Assembly (NCBI RefSeq): GCF_905220565.1
Contig: NC_059416.1
Location: 6,820,001-6,884,000, forward strand
DNA: 64,000 nucleotides
Source of the DNA: Melitaea cinxia
Lineage: Eukaryota; Arthropoda; Insecta; Lepidoptera; Nymphalidae
Reading direction: 5' to 3'
The notes below the pieces were generated by a model. It made no database searches, was not told the DNA's origin, and worked only from the letters and a program-made list of their open reading frames with translations. This document shows, one piece after another, positions 1 through 11,935 of the stretch (positions are counted from its first letter, which is position 1; each line of letters begins with the position of its first letter). The position numbers and the translations under genes are program-made.

Positions 1-177
1 TAATACTAGTCTGTATACAAAGATGAAAACACAATAATAAAACAAGAATTATAAATTCAAAATTTGGAAAAAAATAAAAAAGGTTGACAATTATTAAAGT
101 TTGGAAATATTTACCATCAAAACATATTTGTTTTTAAAAATAGGTTTTTCTTTTTTTTCTTAATATTGACGAATATT

Positions 178-396
178 TTATTATATTTTAATGTTCACAC
201 GGGGATTAACGCGAACAAAATTTTTTAAGGTAAAATATATTACCTTGAGGCCTGACGTTTCGGCCAGGTTACACCGGCCGAAACGTCACACAGCCGTGGT
301 CGCAGGCAGACTGGTAATATATAACTCAAGGTAATATATTTTACCTTAAAAAATTTTGTTCGCGTTAATCCCCGTGTGAACATTAAAATATAATAA
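178..396. repeat. Long perfect inverted repeat (fold-back/MITE-like)
   Basis: Positions 178-249 and 325-396 are exact reverse complements, giving 72-bp arms with a 75-bp spacer. Inside the spacer is a second, smaller inverted repeat (GACGTTTCGGCC ... GGCCGAAACGTC) around a short loop, so a single strand could fold into one long stem ending in a second hairpin. No ORF lies inside. Such a structure fits a fold-back or MITE-type non-autonomous DNA element. Identity of the arms suggests it is recent or kept alike by gene conversion. I see no convincing target-site duplication beyond short TTA/TAA edges, so the element class is open. Confidence 0.75.
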
Positions 397-488
397 TGCA
401 ACGCGAAAGATTAAAAAAAAAAAAAAAAAGAATATTTTATTAAATATACATATAAGCGAAGTGAGAGTAAGTACTCGCATGTTGTTTT

Positions 489-545
<57 letters not shown>
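489..545. repeat. (GT)n microsatellite
   Basis: A dinucleotide GT run of about 55 bases. It lies just beyond the 3' end of the decayed minus-strand LINE (reading AC repeats on that strand), so it may have grown from that element's tail; this is inference. Confidence 0.9.
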
Positions 546-546
<1 letters not shown>

Positions 547-613
547 ACTTTTGGGTATAATGGATAGCTGATGCAAGTTTTTCACAGTAATGATTAGTTT
601 TACTTTAGCAATT

Positions 614-1404
614 TTAAGTGAAGTTAAGATTTTCCGTATCATCATAAGATAAGCTCAAAACATAGTTTAAAAAATTGGTTTTACATATTTTACTATTGTC
701 AGAAGAAACGTTCAAATTTTTTTTAATTTTGTTATAGATAAAAGGTCCTAAGTAACAATAAAATTTACGAATAAACGCAGTTCGAAACTTTTGATTGTTG
801 GAACATATTGTATAATTTCGACGCTTATTTAATATTTTCTTGGTATATTTATATAGATCTGAATGTTGTTTCAAGATAATATAAAGTAAAAATAACTGTT
901 GAACTGTAAGGACCTCCCAATATTTATATATTTCATTCGTGGGATAAAGAAGTGGTTTTTGATGCTCCACCCCAAGATACAATGCAATATGAAATGATAA
1001 TCTGACATAAAGCTAAATATTTTCTTTTTAAAATAGTTGGTTCAACAACGTCTCGAAGATTTCTAAAAATGTAAGTTAACTTTCGAATTTTACTTGATAA
1101 ATCATAAACATGCCGTTTAAAGTTAAGGTCTATGGTAATACATAAATATTTGACAAAATCCACTCGCCCAATAAAAGGGCAAGCGCAGTTTGAGCCTCGA
1201 CCACAGTAATGACATATCAGTTTGTAGACCTCACCCGGCCCATTTATGTTGCGAATCGAATGCACCACATACTTGGTCTTTTCAATATTTATTGTTAATT
1301 TGTTATTTTGAAGTCATTCAGTTACAACACCAAAACTATTCTGCGCAGCTGCAAAAACCTCAGACCATGTATCACCGACGAATACTAATGCAGTATTATC
1401 AGCG
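614..1404 (-). pseudogene. LINE reverse transcriptase, 3' half (split copy)
   Basis: Minus-strand remains of the end of the RT domain and the C-terminal region of a jockey/CR1-type LINE. Directly after the split (near 1400) the frame reads ADNTALVF, the end of the catalytic YxDD box with the second D changed to N. It continues through a tract with an in-frame stop (near 1315) into residues ending in SIRNINGPGEVYKL and a C-terminal tract containing LALCQ and ISYCIVSWGGA, typical of the region after the palm in these LINEs. A further frameshift near 970 moves the frame to the last segment, which stops at 614. The other half is at 5986-7130; the two are separated by the TIR transposon at 1405-5985. 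The copy is dead: frameshift, stop, altered catalytic box and a large insertion. Confidence 0.8.
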
Positions 1405-3358
1405 CTGCCGTCCTTTAACTAAAACCACGTTAACCCCAAAAAGTGATTTTAGAGAAAAACGCAAAAAACGCGGGAATCGTTGTTTCTAGAAAACTATTAT
1501 ACATAGATCAGTGATTGTTGGATATAATTTAAACAAATACTTTCCGGCATCATTTAGGATGTTTTCTGCGCAGAAATATACATTGAATTATTTATAAAAC
1601 AAGGAATTTTGGTTTAGCTAAGCAATACACACATTTTTTGACATTGATTGCCGCACTAAAATGTCTCTAACCTACACTTAGGGACTCTTTAGTTAAGCAT
1701 TTTCTTTAAATATTTAAGGTTAGTAATGTTTGATAGATTTATCCTGAAATGCTTAACTATAAAATCGTTAAGTCAATTAACTGTTTTGTAGCTAAGATTT
1801 TTCTTAATTTTATACATAAATACCTTTCGTAAGAAGAGGCTAAAGCACCTAAGACTCTTTTAAGCTAAGTGTTACCGAAAAATAAAATAACTTTTGTAAA
1901 AACATATACTTGCTTACTAAGCTAAAAAAAGGCAACTCTTACTTCGATTGTTACTAACATCTTTATAGCTAAGCATCTCATATTAAAAAACTGGAAGATT
2001 AAATAAAATGCAGTATGAAAATTAAATCAAATTTTATTAAAAAGTTATAACTTTAAAAGGTTCCTTCACTTATCATTAAACATAAACTGCAGCATTTGTA
2101 AAAACAGCAACAAAAAAAATATTATCTCAAAAATAAATTAACAGTTCTTCTTTTATTCATTATGAATAACATATTATTAATTATTATTTCACCTTAACAC
2201 TTAAAAATCAACAGTATTATAGGATTTAAAAATTACCACTAGCACAGCCTTGATTAATTTTCTTAACTTACTAAACAATCAATAAATATGAGAAAGTTAT
2301 TTTAAGGCACTATTTCCATAGCGGCAATATTTGCGTTTTGACAATAATAAAAATTTCAATTACATAACACTACTCATTAATATTATCAAAAAGACATTCG
2401 TTTAAATCACAGATTGCTTTAAGGAACTTTGTGCTTTATAACTTACAATAGTACTAGTAAGTAAGTTATTTAAATAAGATTATATGGCATTCACTAGAAC
2501 ATATTTTAAGTATAATCAGTCTCAATAATTATAAATGGCTGTTAGGTTTATCTTATTAATTAGTGATTCTTGTTTTCTTTTTTTGTGCTTCAAGACTTTC
2601 GCTATCGCCACAAGTAGGTAAATTTTGCCAAAAAAATAGTTTATACTTTGATATGATAGGTGATAGTTTATCAATTATATTTTGTTTCCGATCTCTCTCT
2701 ATTCCTTTGGGCAGTGAACGAAATCTTATTCCTAGCTGCGGGTTTTTTAAAAACTTGTCATTCAAAAATTTCATCGTTTTGTAGTTTTCAGCAAAATCAT
2801 TTTTGTAGTGTAGATCAAAGCTTGATCTAATGAAACGAATTTGAGATATATTTTTGAGATAAACCCTAGGGTTGGCATTTTGGATACGTCTGTCTGATAT
2901 ATTATTTGTATAGTCAATAAAGTCTTGAGGCTGTAGAGATTTTAAGATTACTTTACCATTATTAGCTGACCCTACAGCTTCTTCGAAATCAGTAAAATCA
3001 TAAATCCTGCCCTTTTTTTTCATAGAGAGCTCCACTTGATGATGAAATTGGTCACAACTCATAAATGTATGTCCCGGTTCAAAATAGTATAATGTCATTT
3101 GTTCGGTAGCAATCACATCACTATTAATAAGATCAGCTAACAGAGAGAAGAAAAGCCAGTTTTTGTTTTGAGCCGTGCAATTATCCATCCAAATATTTAT
3201 TTTTTTGACATCACGAAAACGTAAAAAAAAGTTGTAATAGGCACTCATAATGTCTTCTTGTTTTCTCTCGGCGATAGCGTCGTGCCAAATAGCTGCAAAT
3301 GGCTTTGAATCTTTCGTGATCTTTCCAACTGGAGCGAAAGTTTGAATAAATGCTGTTA

Positions 3359-3544
3359 TCATTACAACCTATACAGTCCACTGCTGGACATAGGCCTCCA
3401 CAAGTTCGCGCCAAAAATAACGTGAACTCATGTGTTTTGCCCATAGTCACCACGCTGGGCAGGTGGGTTGGTGACCGCAGTACTGGCTTTGTCACACCGA
3501 AGACGCTGCTGCCCGTCTTCGGCCTGTGTATTTCAAAGCCAAAT
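3359..3544 (-). repeat. Family A SINE-like repeat, nested, with TSD
   Basis: A 5'-truncated copy of the repeat I call family A, whose 3' end reads CCAGCAGTGGACTG...AGGCTG followed by ATG-type tails in other copies. It is flanked by a perfect 10-bp duplication AATGCTGTTA (3349-3358 and 3545-3554), showing that it retroposed into the transposase gene. The tail here is short. Confidence 0.85.
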
Positions 3545-5052
3545 AATGCTGTTAATCTTGGACAAAATATGACGGATTTAAATGAGTCGAGCCTTGGTTA
3601 TGACCTTCTCCAAGTCACTGCTAAAATATATTTCGTCAGTATTTTGTTTCAAAGATTTATGTGAATCATATAATTGTTTGGCGTACTTATATTTCTTGTG
3701 ATGAGTAGCCCATGTTGCACATTGGTCACAATTGGTTATTATTTCTTCGCGAGCATCATGTCGTGTATCGCGAGTATGTAACTTATAAGTCTCGCAAAGC
3801 TCGCATTCCTCATTCCCAAGTTTGGCAAACGATATATTCATGCTTTTCAAGTGTGTTCTGTACAGTTCGTATCCAATTTTTATGTCGGGATGCTTTGAAC
3901 AAAAGTCTTTGTACATGTAATTAACGTTAACTTCACTTGTCAAATAGCGACGATTTGGAGCATGTTCACGACGGTAATGCGGCGCTGATGGATTGAATGT
4001 TTCAATATGTTCTGTAATAATTTGTCAATATGTTCTGTAATAATTTGTCGGTCAAATTTAGGTGTTTTAGTATGTTTACCACGTTTGTCAGTATCGTTCA
4101 GTTATCGTTTGTCGTTACTCGTATCAAGGCAGTTGGATAAAATGTAGTCATTGTGTTTTTCAAATCCTAAAGTTGTTAAAAAAATATTTTACATACAGAA
4201 ACGAGAGTCCCATCGCCTTTCGGCAACGTAAAAGACCTTCTCGGATTACGCTTTGGTTCATTAGTATACTTCCTTTTAGGAATGACCACCACATAATTAG
4301 ATCTTATAAAAATTCTAGTCTCTGTATGTGTCATTAGCCAAAATTTTCTGTTTATTTCTTCACGTTCATCAGTTGTAAAGACGGATGAACATTTTTTTCT
4401 ACACTTATTGTCACAACCCATTTTTACTTTATGTTGATTTAATTTTCGTCTCTGCTTTTCTTATTTTCTTTCTTTTAAACTCGTACTATACTTTCGCCGC
4501 TTGGGTTGCGCTTTAGTTGATTCTTGGGTGGTCTTTTCCAATCCTTTTAAAAAAGACGCATCGATGGTCATACGACGTTTTTGTAATGGCGCAATATCAA
4601 CACAAGGCCTTAACGTCCTTGCTTTCATTGAATGCCGTCAAAAAGGTTTTACTGGTCCTATAGAAGCCAATTTAGTAGCAAGATTATTTACAAGAAGGCC
4701 TTCTAAGGATTTGAGGATTTTGTGTTTTAACAAAATCATCGTCTGTATCGTCACTGTTTGTGTCATCTTTATCAGTGGGTATATAATCTTTATCTTTGAC
4801 TAAATCATCAGAATCATAATCACAACTGTAAATCTGAGCCGGACTTGTTAGCATCGATTCATCACACATTAAGTTTATATTTTCTTGACTAGAAACATAT
4901 TCTGGTTGGTAACTATTAGACATTTTTAAAATATTAATTATATTACTTATGTTATGAAAATGATGCGAGGTACCTGTAATTTGCGTTACGCAGAAATTTT
5001 GGAAAACTTCGGATGTCATAGAATATTCCTGGTTTATGCTGTAGAGACTATC

Positions 5053-5091
5053 AAAAATTGCAGTGAACACACCTTGTTCACTGCAATTTTT
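5053..5091. repeat. Perfect 16-bp hairpin in the transposon's putative intron
   Basis: Arms 5053-5068 and 5076-5091 are exact reverse complements (AAAAATTGCAGTGAAC) separated by 7 bases. The hairpin lies in the non-coding stretch between the putative first exon and the acidic exon of the Sola-like gene. No role can be assigned. Confidence 0.8.
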
Positions 5092-5985
5092 CTTTTTTAG
5101 GGTGCTGGTTTTATTGTTCGTCTGCCCGTTTGCATGATTGGCTAGATCTATCATACTTTGAATCCTTTGAGACACACCGTGTCGTCTGAAATAGGTAAAT
5201 AATTTAAGTATCTGGTTTGCTAAAAATATGTAATTAGTCAGTCCGCGGTATTTCAAATATATTAAGGAATATAAAAAGGGGAATATATTAATTGCTACAC
5301 AAAAATTAAAAACTCTTACCTCGTAATGCTCCCCGACATATTTGAGTTTTGGCGCGAGCGCTCCGAACGGAATGGCAAGGCATCGCATCCCCGCACACTC
5401 CCGGAACGAACGAAGCGCGAGCAACGAAAAACGTGTTTCTAGTTAGGCAGCGTGGGTTAGCGGATACTAAGTTAAGATTAACTAATATTTTTTTGAACAA
5501 ATTACATGTTAGAAGTAAATAACGCTTTTTTAATGAATTGTTTTGAGAAAATCGCAGTATTGAATACTTGACTAATATACCGTTATGGTGGACTAACTAG
5601 AATTAAGGTAAGTTTTTCGTCATAAATAGTTTATAGCGTTGTTTTATTGTGTTTTATGAAAATTGATCCTAAACTATAAACACGTTATACGCCCTTAGCG
5701 TATTTGTAGTCAAGAATAATCAATGAATGTGGAAATGAATTTGGAAACTAAGGTACTTATACGTACATCAAGCTAAGAAGTGTGGTATAGTCACTTTTTA
5801 GTCAAGAATTTGTTGCATATTTTGCCATTTAACGGTATATCATGTTTTAATATCTCTAAAACTGTAAGTCATAGAGCTATGGTTCTTAGACAGAAAGATA
5901 GAGAATTTTAAACTGTAATACTTTGCACTTAAAAGTCAAAATCGACCATTTGAGGGTTAACGAGGTTCTAGTTAAAGGACGGCAG

Positions 5986-7130
5986 AGCGTACGATATCAA
6001 TTTACCTTGTGAAAAAAGCCAGGAAGAGAGGTTATTGATATAAATCAAAAACAGTGTAGGATCTAGAATACTACCCTGTGGAACGCCATACTCGACCTGA
6101 AGACGATTAATAACATAATTACCGACACGTATACATTGTATACGTTCCGAAAGGTAGCTTTTAAACAACTCTAGTTGTTTACCTCTAACTTCCAATACCT
6201 CCAATTTAGAAATCATTTTCGGTACAGAAATAGTGTCAAAGGCTTTTGCTAAGTCCAAAAAAATGGATAAAACTTTTTTCCTTTATCTAAATTTTGACTT
6301 ATATAATCAATTAGTGTAAATACTGCATCATCTGTTGATTTCCCCCTACGAAAACCAAACTGAGTTGACGAAATAATATTATTATTTTCTAAATAAACAG
6401 TGAGCTTATTATTTAAAATTTTACCCAAAATTTTTGACAATGATGGCAAAATACATACAGGTCTGTAGTTCACAGGTAATTTTTTGTCTCCACTTTTGTG
6501 AATCGGGCGTATCTCCGACTTTTTGAGAATTGTGGGAAAAATTCCCTTATTCAAACATAAATTAAAAATGTGTTAGTGGCGGAAGTAAAAACTCTTTATG
6601 TTCCTTGATAAATATGTTAGAAATACCATCCTAACCAACAGTGGCAGAATTTTTCAAGCTACCTATACATTGACTTATTTCATCCTGAGTAGTGTAGTAA
6701 ACAAAAGAACTTAATCGCGATTCATTATTCCGCACCGATGATGAATAGTTATTTTGTTTATTTTGGCGAATGTAGGATTTTTCTGCTAATATTTTAGCAA
6801 CTGTAATGAAATAGTCGTTAATTTCGTTTAGTGAGTTTAAGGATGAATCCGAAATATTTAACAACTCAATAGATGAATTACTGTTTCTGTTTGAAGTATT
6901 TAACCTATTTTTTATAAATTTCCACAAGTTTTTATCATCATTTTTAGCGTTACTTATTTCATTTTTTTCATAATTATTTTTTACCTTTTTTAATAGTGTA
7001 GTTTTTTTAATAGATAGAGTGATTGAAGAGGAAGGTTTATATGTATAATAACATCCATTAAATAGTGGAGAAATACTGTTATTTTTGAGGTTTCTAATGT
7101 GATGTCGTAAATAATTACCTACATTTTTTC
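5986..7130 (-). pseudogene. LINE reverse transcriptase, 5' half (split copy)
   Basis: Minus-strand continuation, upstream of the split. Segments in order: a linker with MWKFIKNRLN (6927-6631), the start of RT with EIRPIHKSGDKKLPVNYRPV and FGFRRGKSTDDAVF (6554-6249), then MDLAKAFDTISVPKMISKL and GVPQGSILDPTLFLIYINNL (6258-5990), ending at ISY just before the catalytic aspartates. Frameshifts lie near 6250 and 6600, and a stop at about 6625. Together with 614-1404 it gives most of a jockey/CR1-like RT region. No endonuclease domain was recognised; the copy fades out near 7130-7150 and is probably 5'-truncated. Confidence 0.82.
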
Positions 7131-7150
7131 CGCTTACATTGCAAACGCAG

Positions 7151-8238
7151 CCTGAACCCTACAAGACTTATCAAAATAATGTACTAAGTATTGTACTCAT
7201 TGAAAAGGTCTACAGAAAACTCTGCTAAAGTATATGTCTTTCTCTTATGGATATCCCACAATAACATTTTTTTGTCATTTACTTTTTACGACAAATAATG
7301 GCTAATTTTCGAAGCGATTTTAACCAATACAGCATTAATCCTTATCTAATTAAATACCATAAATAGATTGTTCATTTAGTATAGATCCATATGGCCCTTT
7401 GCAGCATATGATTTAAATGAATATTTTCGAAGATATTACAGATTTAAAAATTGCGGTACCTACATAGCGTTTGCGGCGGTTCCGGCCGGCTTTTACTCTA
7501 AAGTTAACGCGTGCGGGCCACGGGCAGTAATGAATAAATCAAAACTACTGGATCGATTTTAATAATTTTTTCAGTGAATGACACAGTCTATAATTATATT
7601 TTATACCTGTGCGAAGCCGGAGCGGGCCGCTAGTGTACAATAAAATACAATTTCTGCCTTATTACATTGACGCCATTATCACATGACGTCGAAATTACCG
7701 TTTATAATTTAATTGTATACCTAATTGCAAATGTCAAATATTTGTAGTCTCAGACAAAGGCTATTTTAAATATAAAGTATAAGGAAGTTGTTTTTGAACG
7801 AACGTGATGCGTAAAAAAATCTTTTTTCAAATTAGGAATTGAAATATTATCGCGACATCCAACTGAAACAGTCCTTAATAATTTGGACAGACGCTCGAAC
7901 AATTCGATTAACTTAATTTTACGACTGACAGAGCAGGAATTTATTGACGGACGTAATGTCGACAGCTGACAAAAGTTGATTAAAAGTTTGCAAACAATAA
8001 ATCTTAATCTGTTCGAATTATATGTAACAGTTTGCAGCTGTTTTATTGTTCTGTATTTAAATTTGAAAACTGTTTGCGATTTAGAAATTTTTAAATACGC
8101 AAGTTTTTGGTTTAAATGACTGTAAAAGGTCGTAATAATTATAATTCTTTAGCATATTGACAAAATGACTCAAAGAGTTCCATACCATATTAAAATATTT
8201 AACTCTAGTATAATAATTATTTTAAGGTAATAGCAAAC
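7151..8238. other. Non-coding AT-rich spacer
   Basis: No gene or clear repeat. A GC-richer patch at 7460-7520 and 7610-7630 stands out slightly but has no reading frame. Confidence 0.5.
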
Positions 8239-8239
8239 G

Positions 8240-8544
8240 AGGTTTTAACTGAGGTAGGGCATAGCAGGAATTTCCTGCTCAAAATATGGAGCAGCCCGAC
8301 TGGGGTAGTACCTCGACCTTACAGAAGATCACAGCAAAATAATACTGTTTTCAAGCAGTATTGTGTTCCTGTTGGTAAGTTGACTAGAGCTCCTGGGGGG
8401 ATTGGGGATTGGGTCGGCAACGCGCTTGCGATGCTTTTGGTGTTGCACGCGTCTATAAGCTACGGTAATCGCTTACCATCAGGTGAGCCGTACGCTTGTT
8501 TGCCGACCTTGTGACAAAAAAAAAAAAAAAAAAAAAAAAAAAAA
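8240..8544 (+). repeat. Family B SINE-like repeat with poly(A) tail
   Basis: About 275 bp beginning GGTAGGGCATAGCAGGAA, containing AGAAGATCACAGCAAAATAA and ending in ACCATCAGGTGAGCCGTAC, TTTGCCGACCT and a long A run (8516-8544). Other copies of the same sequence lie near 31357, 33665 and 63130, all in the same orientation. The length, poly(A) tail and lack of an ORF fit a SINE. It is related in sequence style to SINEs widespread in Lepidoptera, but the family name is not assigned. Confidence 0.8.
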
Positions 8545-10885
8545 CGTAACCGCAAAAACAATATATAATATTATAATATTGAAACTTGGGTAAAATAAAT
8601 AGCCTAACCAAAGTTCACAGAAAACAGTAAATTTCCCGATATAAATTATTCAAAATGACATTTTCAATAAAACCGAAGTTACCAAAGGAGTCAGAAACTC
8701 ATAAATCAAACTTTTTATATCTTGCTTGAAACCTTTGCTTTAATATGCGGAACAACAAATCAAAACAAATTTGACTATATGATACACATTCGTTACACAT
8801 AATAAATGAGAAATTAAATTACGATTAAATACTTTTATACCCATATTTAGAGTCCATAATTTTATTTCAGTTTAATAATAATTATAAAGTTTATAGATAA
8901 ACTAGTGTTACAAAAATAGGAAATAAAAAAAACCTAAACAAACTGTTATAAAAAATACTTTTATCAAAAACTGAAATTATCAATCTTACGTGATCTAAAA
9001 ATAAACAAAACAAAGTATGTACATGCTGAAAATAAATGCAAATATATCTGCACAATCCAATTTTAACTAAAATAAACAAACAATGCGTACATCATTCACT
9101 TAACAAATAGAATAAGTTTTCTATTATTACCTAACATTCCACTCGGTTCCATTACGTACCGTCCAACTTTTGCTCTAAGATTTTAATAGATATTCAAAAC
9201 TATTCACGTTGATTTCGTTTTCAGATTGGAGTATTTATCATAATTCCTTTGCTATTTTCTTTTTATTAACTTTATTTGTAGCACTGTTTTAAAAAGTGAT
9301 TGCTTTTCACATTTTGGCTAGAATATTTAAATTAATACTTAAGACGATTTTTTTTATTGCAGTAAACTTTAAAAGTCTTATCGAATCGTTATTCTACAGA
9401 TTATATAATACTAGCCGACGCGTGCTCAACCGTTGCGCGTTAATTATTATTTTTGTGATGGAAATTAATATATAGTAAAGTTTTCATCTCCCTCGCATTT
9501 CTCATTTCTCCATCTTGATTTAAATATACTATTATTTTTCGCTGAATTTTTGTTCAATAACAATAAAATATATCCTGTATCACTTCTGAACAGTGTAGCT
9601 TTCTGTTAGTGAAAGAATTTTCATGATCGAATCAGTATTTGCGAAGATTACCTCCCACAAACAAACAAAGTTAGAAACTTTGCCTTTTTATAATATTAGT
9701 ATTGATTATTTTTCCTATACTGCTAGTCATCAAACTACTCCAGATTTGAGTAAAATGTTTCCTACTAATGTTAGTATAGAAATTGTTTTAATTTGATATA
9801 AGTGATCTCGAATGATGAACATTTAGATTTCAAAACCAATATTTGTAAGAACAAATATCCCGGAGTAGTTGTTGTAAGAGTAGAGTAGATATAATATATT
9901 AATTTTATATTAGCTTTTGCCGGTGACTTTGTCTTCGTTGACTAAGTTAAAACAAAGATTGTCCTGAGCAAATGAAAATGATTAATGATGATAATGTAAG
10001 GTTTTTAAAATTTTACGATCACTCGCATAGGCACTCGATTTTACCGAAACTACTAGATACTTAATATATTTATAATTTGGGTCCTTCTGAGGTCCTATTA
10101 GTAATTTATACTTCAGTAACAAACATCTAAACAAACGAACTATTAGAATTATGATGTTTACATTATTTAAAGTTATAAGTTTCATATCGTTAGAATTTTA
10201 ATATATTCCTGTTTGCTTTAGCTTGACAAATATTTGTTCAACTTTTCTACATTTCTCTATCAATACTGTGATTTAGTAGCATTATTTTCATGTTATTTCT
10301 AATGTTTATAGGTCTAGTAAAATATTCAATTAAAAATGCTCTCTTTGTGCCATGTTCTTTGTTGCATCTACAATACTTTGCTTTTACCGCATTTGTTTGA
10401 ACAAATGAATTGCTAGTTAAAGAAGAAACGTCAAGAATTTATCAGTTGACCGTTTTACTTTTTCTTTACTTTTAAACGGCTTGTAAAAGGTCGAGCTCGA
10501 GTCTGTGAAAGGAAGAGCTTAGAATTTCGCGGCATGGTAAGTATTTAATCAGAAAAGGCTCTAAACTAGTAATCATCTAATTTTATTTACTTTTTATTCA
10601 GAATCACATTTTAGATAGAAAATTTTAGTAAGTAAAAAATTAGGTAGTAATATAGCTGATGATTGAAATGAAGATTCAATAGTACTTTATAAGGTAATTT
10701 TTGATTTCCGATATTTCTGATCTGATGATGATATTTCCCATTATCTGTATATGTATTTACGTCTGAAATCATCAAATCATTTGATTCAAACGTTAAATAA
10801 AGATTGACGGAATTAGAAAACAAAAATAAAGGTGTGTCTCGAGGTTTTCGATACATTACGGATTATTGAATGAATGGTGTTTTTT
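8545..10885. other. Non-coding AT-rich region with one repeat fragment
   Basis: No gene supported. At about 9411-9712 a fragment resembling the dispersed family E end (ACTAGCCGACGCG ... TATAATATTAGTA) can be seen. The short ORFs here have no recognisable protein character. Confidence 0.45.
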
Positions 10886-11424
10886 AACCGACTTCGAAAA
10901 AGGAGGAGGTTACTCAATTCGACCGTTTATATATATATACACAACCGATACATAATATCTAATCTCTCTTCTAGTAGCTCGTCTCTAGCAAGATGTTCAA
11001 TACGGTCCCCGTTTAGACTGCCTATAGATACGGCTGGTATTTCCACCTCTGTAACAAATAAATAATTCGTACCGCCATACACAACGAAGATGAGTGTCGT
11101 AAAACAGCTGTGATGGACATTTTTAACCGACTTCAAAAAAGGAGGAGGTTACTCAATTGGACCATATATATATATTATGTATGTTCGGAGATAACTCCGT
11201 TTATGAACCGATTTTGATAATTCTTTTTTTGTTGGAAAGAAGATATACCAATTATAGTACCATGATAAGGAGACCATGATCTGATGATGGAATCCCAGAG
11301 AAACCGAGGCAAACCCTCGAAAATCGTAGTGACGACTAGTGCGTTTGTTAATTTCTTTCGTCTACTTACGTTGTATTACTTGTCGGTGTAATTGAAGTAG
11401 GTTTTTTTTTCGTTTACGAGCAAA
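10886..11424 (+). repeat. Family D MITE-like repeats, two copies close together
   Basis: Two copies start with AACCGACTTC(G/A)AAAAA and GGAGGAGGTTACTCAATT (10886 and 11125). The second is complete and ends near 11424 with GTAATTGAAGTAGG and a T run. In other copies the end reads TGAAGTCGGTT, so the family has inverted ends (AACCGACTTC / GAAGTCGGTT). About 190 bp of other sequence lies between the first start and the second copy. There is no coding capacity. Further copies: 31926-32526, 39747-39968 and 42699-42745. Confidence 0.7.
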
Positions 11425-11822
11425 TTATTTCAACAATAGTACCTTTCGTTAGTATATATAAAACTTAAAATTTCTAAACTCTTAAGCTGAACATCAAACA
11501 TTCAGTATACATCAAACAATAGACATTTAAATACGGTCTTTATTAAAATTTTATTTTCGCATGAATTTTCTATTCTTTGCATATCTTTTATTCCTTTGAT
11601 CATTTTTTTTTTGTTCTCTTAGATTTTTCCCTTTGTTAACTAATCTTGAAATAAGTCGGTCTCATTATATTGGTCCAATTAATTCTTTATATTATATTTG
11701 AGGTAAAGAATAATTTTGACGGAAACATTTTTTGTGTAAAAATTTTTTGATGATTATAACAAGATCTGTGCAAAGTAAAACTTGTTATTACTAACGTCGT
11801 TGTAGTAATTCTTTAATCACTT

Positions 11823-11935
11823 TCAGCCTATCGCAGTTCAGTGCTGGACATAGGCCTCCACAAGTTCGCGCCAAAAATGGCGTGAACTCGTGTGTTGCCC
11901 GTAGTCACCACGCTATGACCGCACCTTAATTAATT
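11823..11935 (-). repeat. Family A SINE-like repeat fragment
   Basis: About 110 bp of the 3' part of family A (CAGCCTATCGCAG ... GGACATAGGCCTCCACAAG on the plus strand). It is 5'-truncated relative to the longest copies. Confidence 0.75.

Larger units (their letters stand above)
2556..5339 (-). pseudogene. Sola-like transposase gene, broken
   Basis: Only gene of the surrounding TIR element; the product would be a nuclear DNA transposase. Reading on the minus strand: a possible short first exon near 5339-5320 ending in a good donor (GAG|GTAAGAG); an acidic segment at about 4960-4690 rich in D and S; a Cys-rich segment at 4421-4190 (CRKKCSSVFTTDEREEI, then FW, and later VCKIFF); a segment at 3943-3578 with CELCETYKLH and a second CxxC; and the C-terminal 268 residues at 3362-2556 holding WMDNCTAQNKNW and FEPGHTFMSCDQFHHQVE, where the acidic residues may belong to the catalytic core. 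Breakage seen: stops and frameshifts at about 4650-4440, a 23-bp tandem duplication at 4003-4048, a one-base shift near 3600, and a 186-bp repeat insertion at 3359. It cannot make a full protein. Proteins with this DNC-x-x-QNKNW pattern are common in insect genomes; the function is inferred from the TIR context. Confidence 0.7.
1405..5985 (-). mobile_element. TIR DNA transposon, Sola-like, 4-bp TSD
   Basis: The ends carry matching terminal inverted repeats: both start CTGCCGTCCTTTAACTA and match at 30 of the first 32 bases. AGCG stands on each side (1401-1404 and 5986-5989), and removing the element plus one AGCG rejoins the interrupted LINE reading ...SY|ADN... exactly. The element is 4,581 bp and holds one decayed minus-strand transposase-like gene (2556 to about 5339). 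A 4-bp duplication and this protein type agree with the Sola superfamily as I know it, but the superfamily was assigned by recall and not by search. It carries a nested family A repeat (3359-3544), so it is older than that insertion and younger than the LINE it splits. Confidence 0.82.

Noticed and set aside
346..645. Minus-strand frame with a His-Thr run
   Set aside because: The run is the translated (GT)n microsatellite; it also crosses the inverted repeat. Not a gene.
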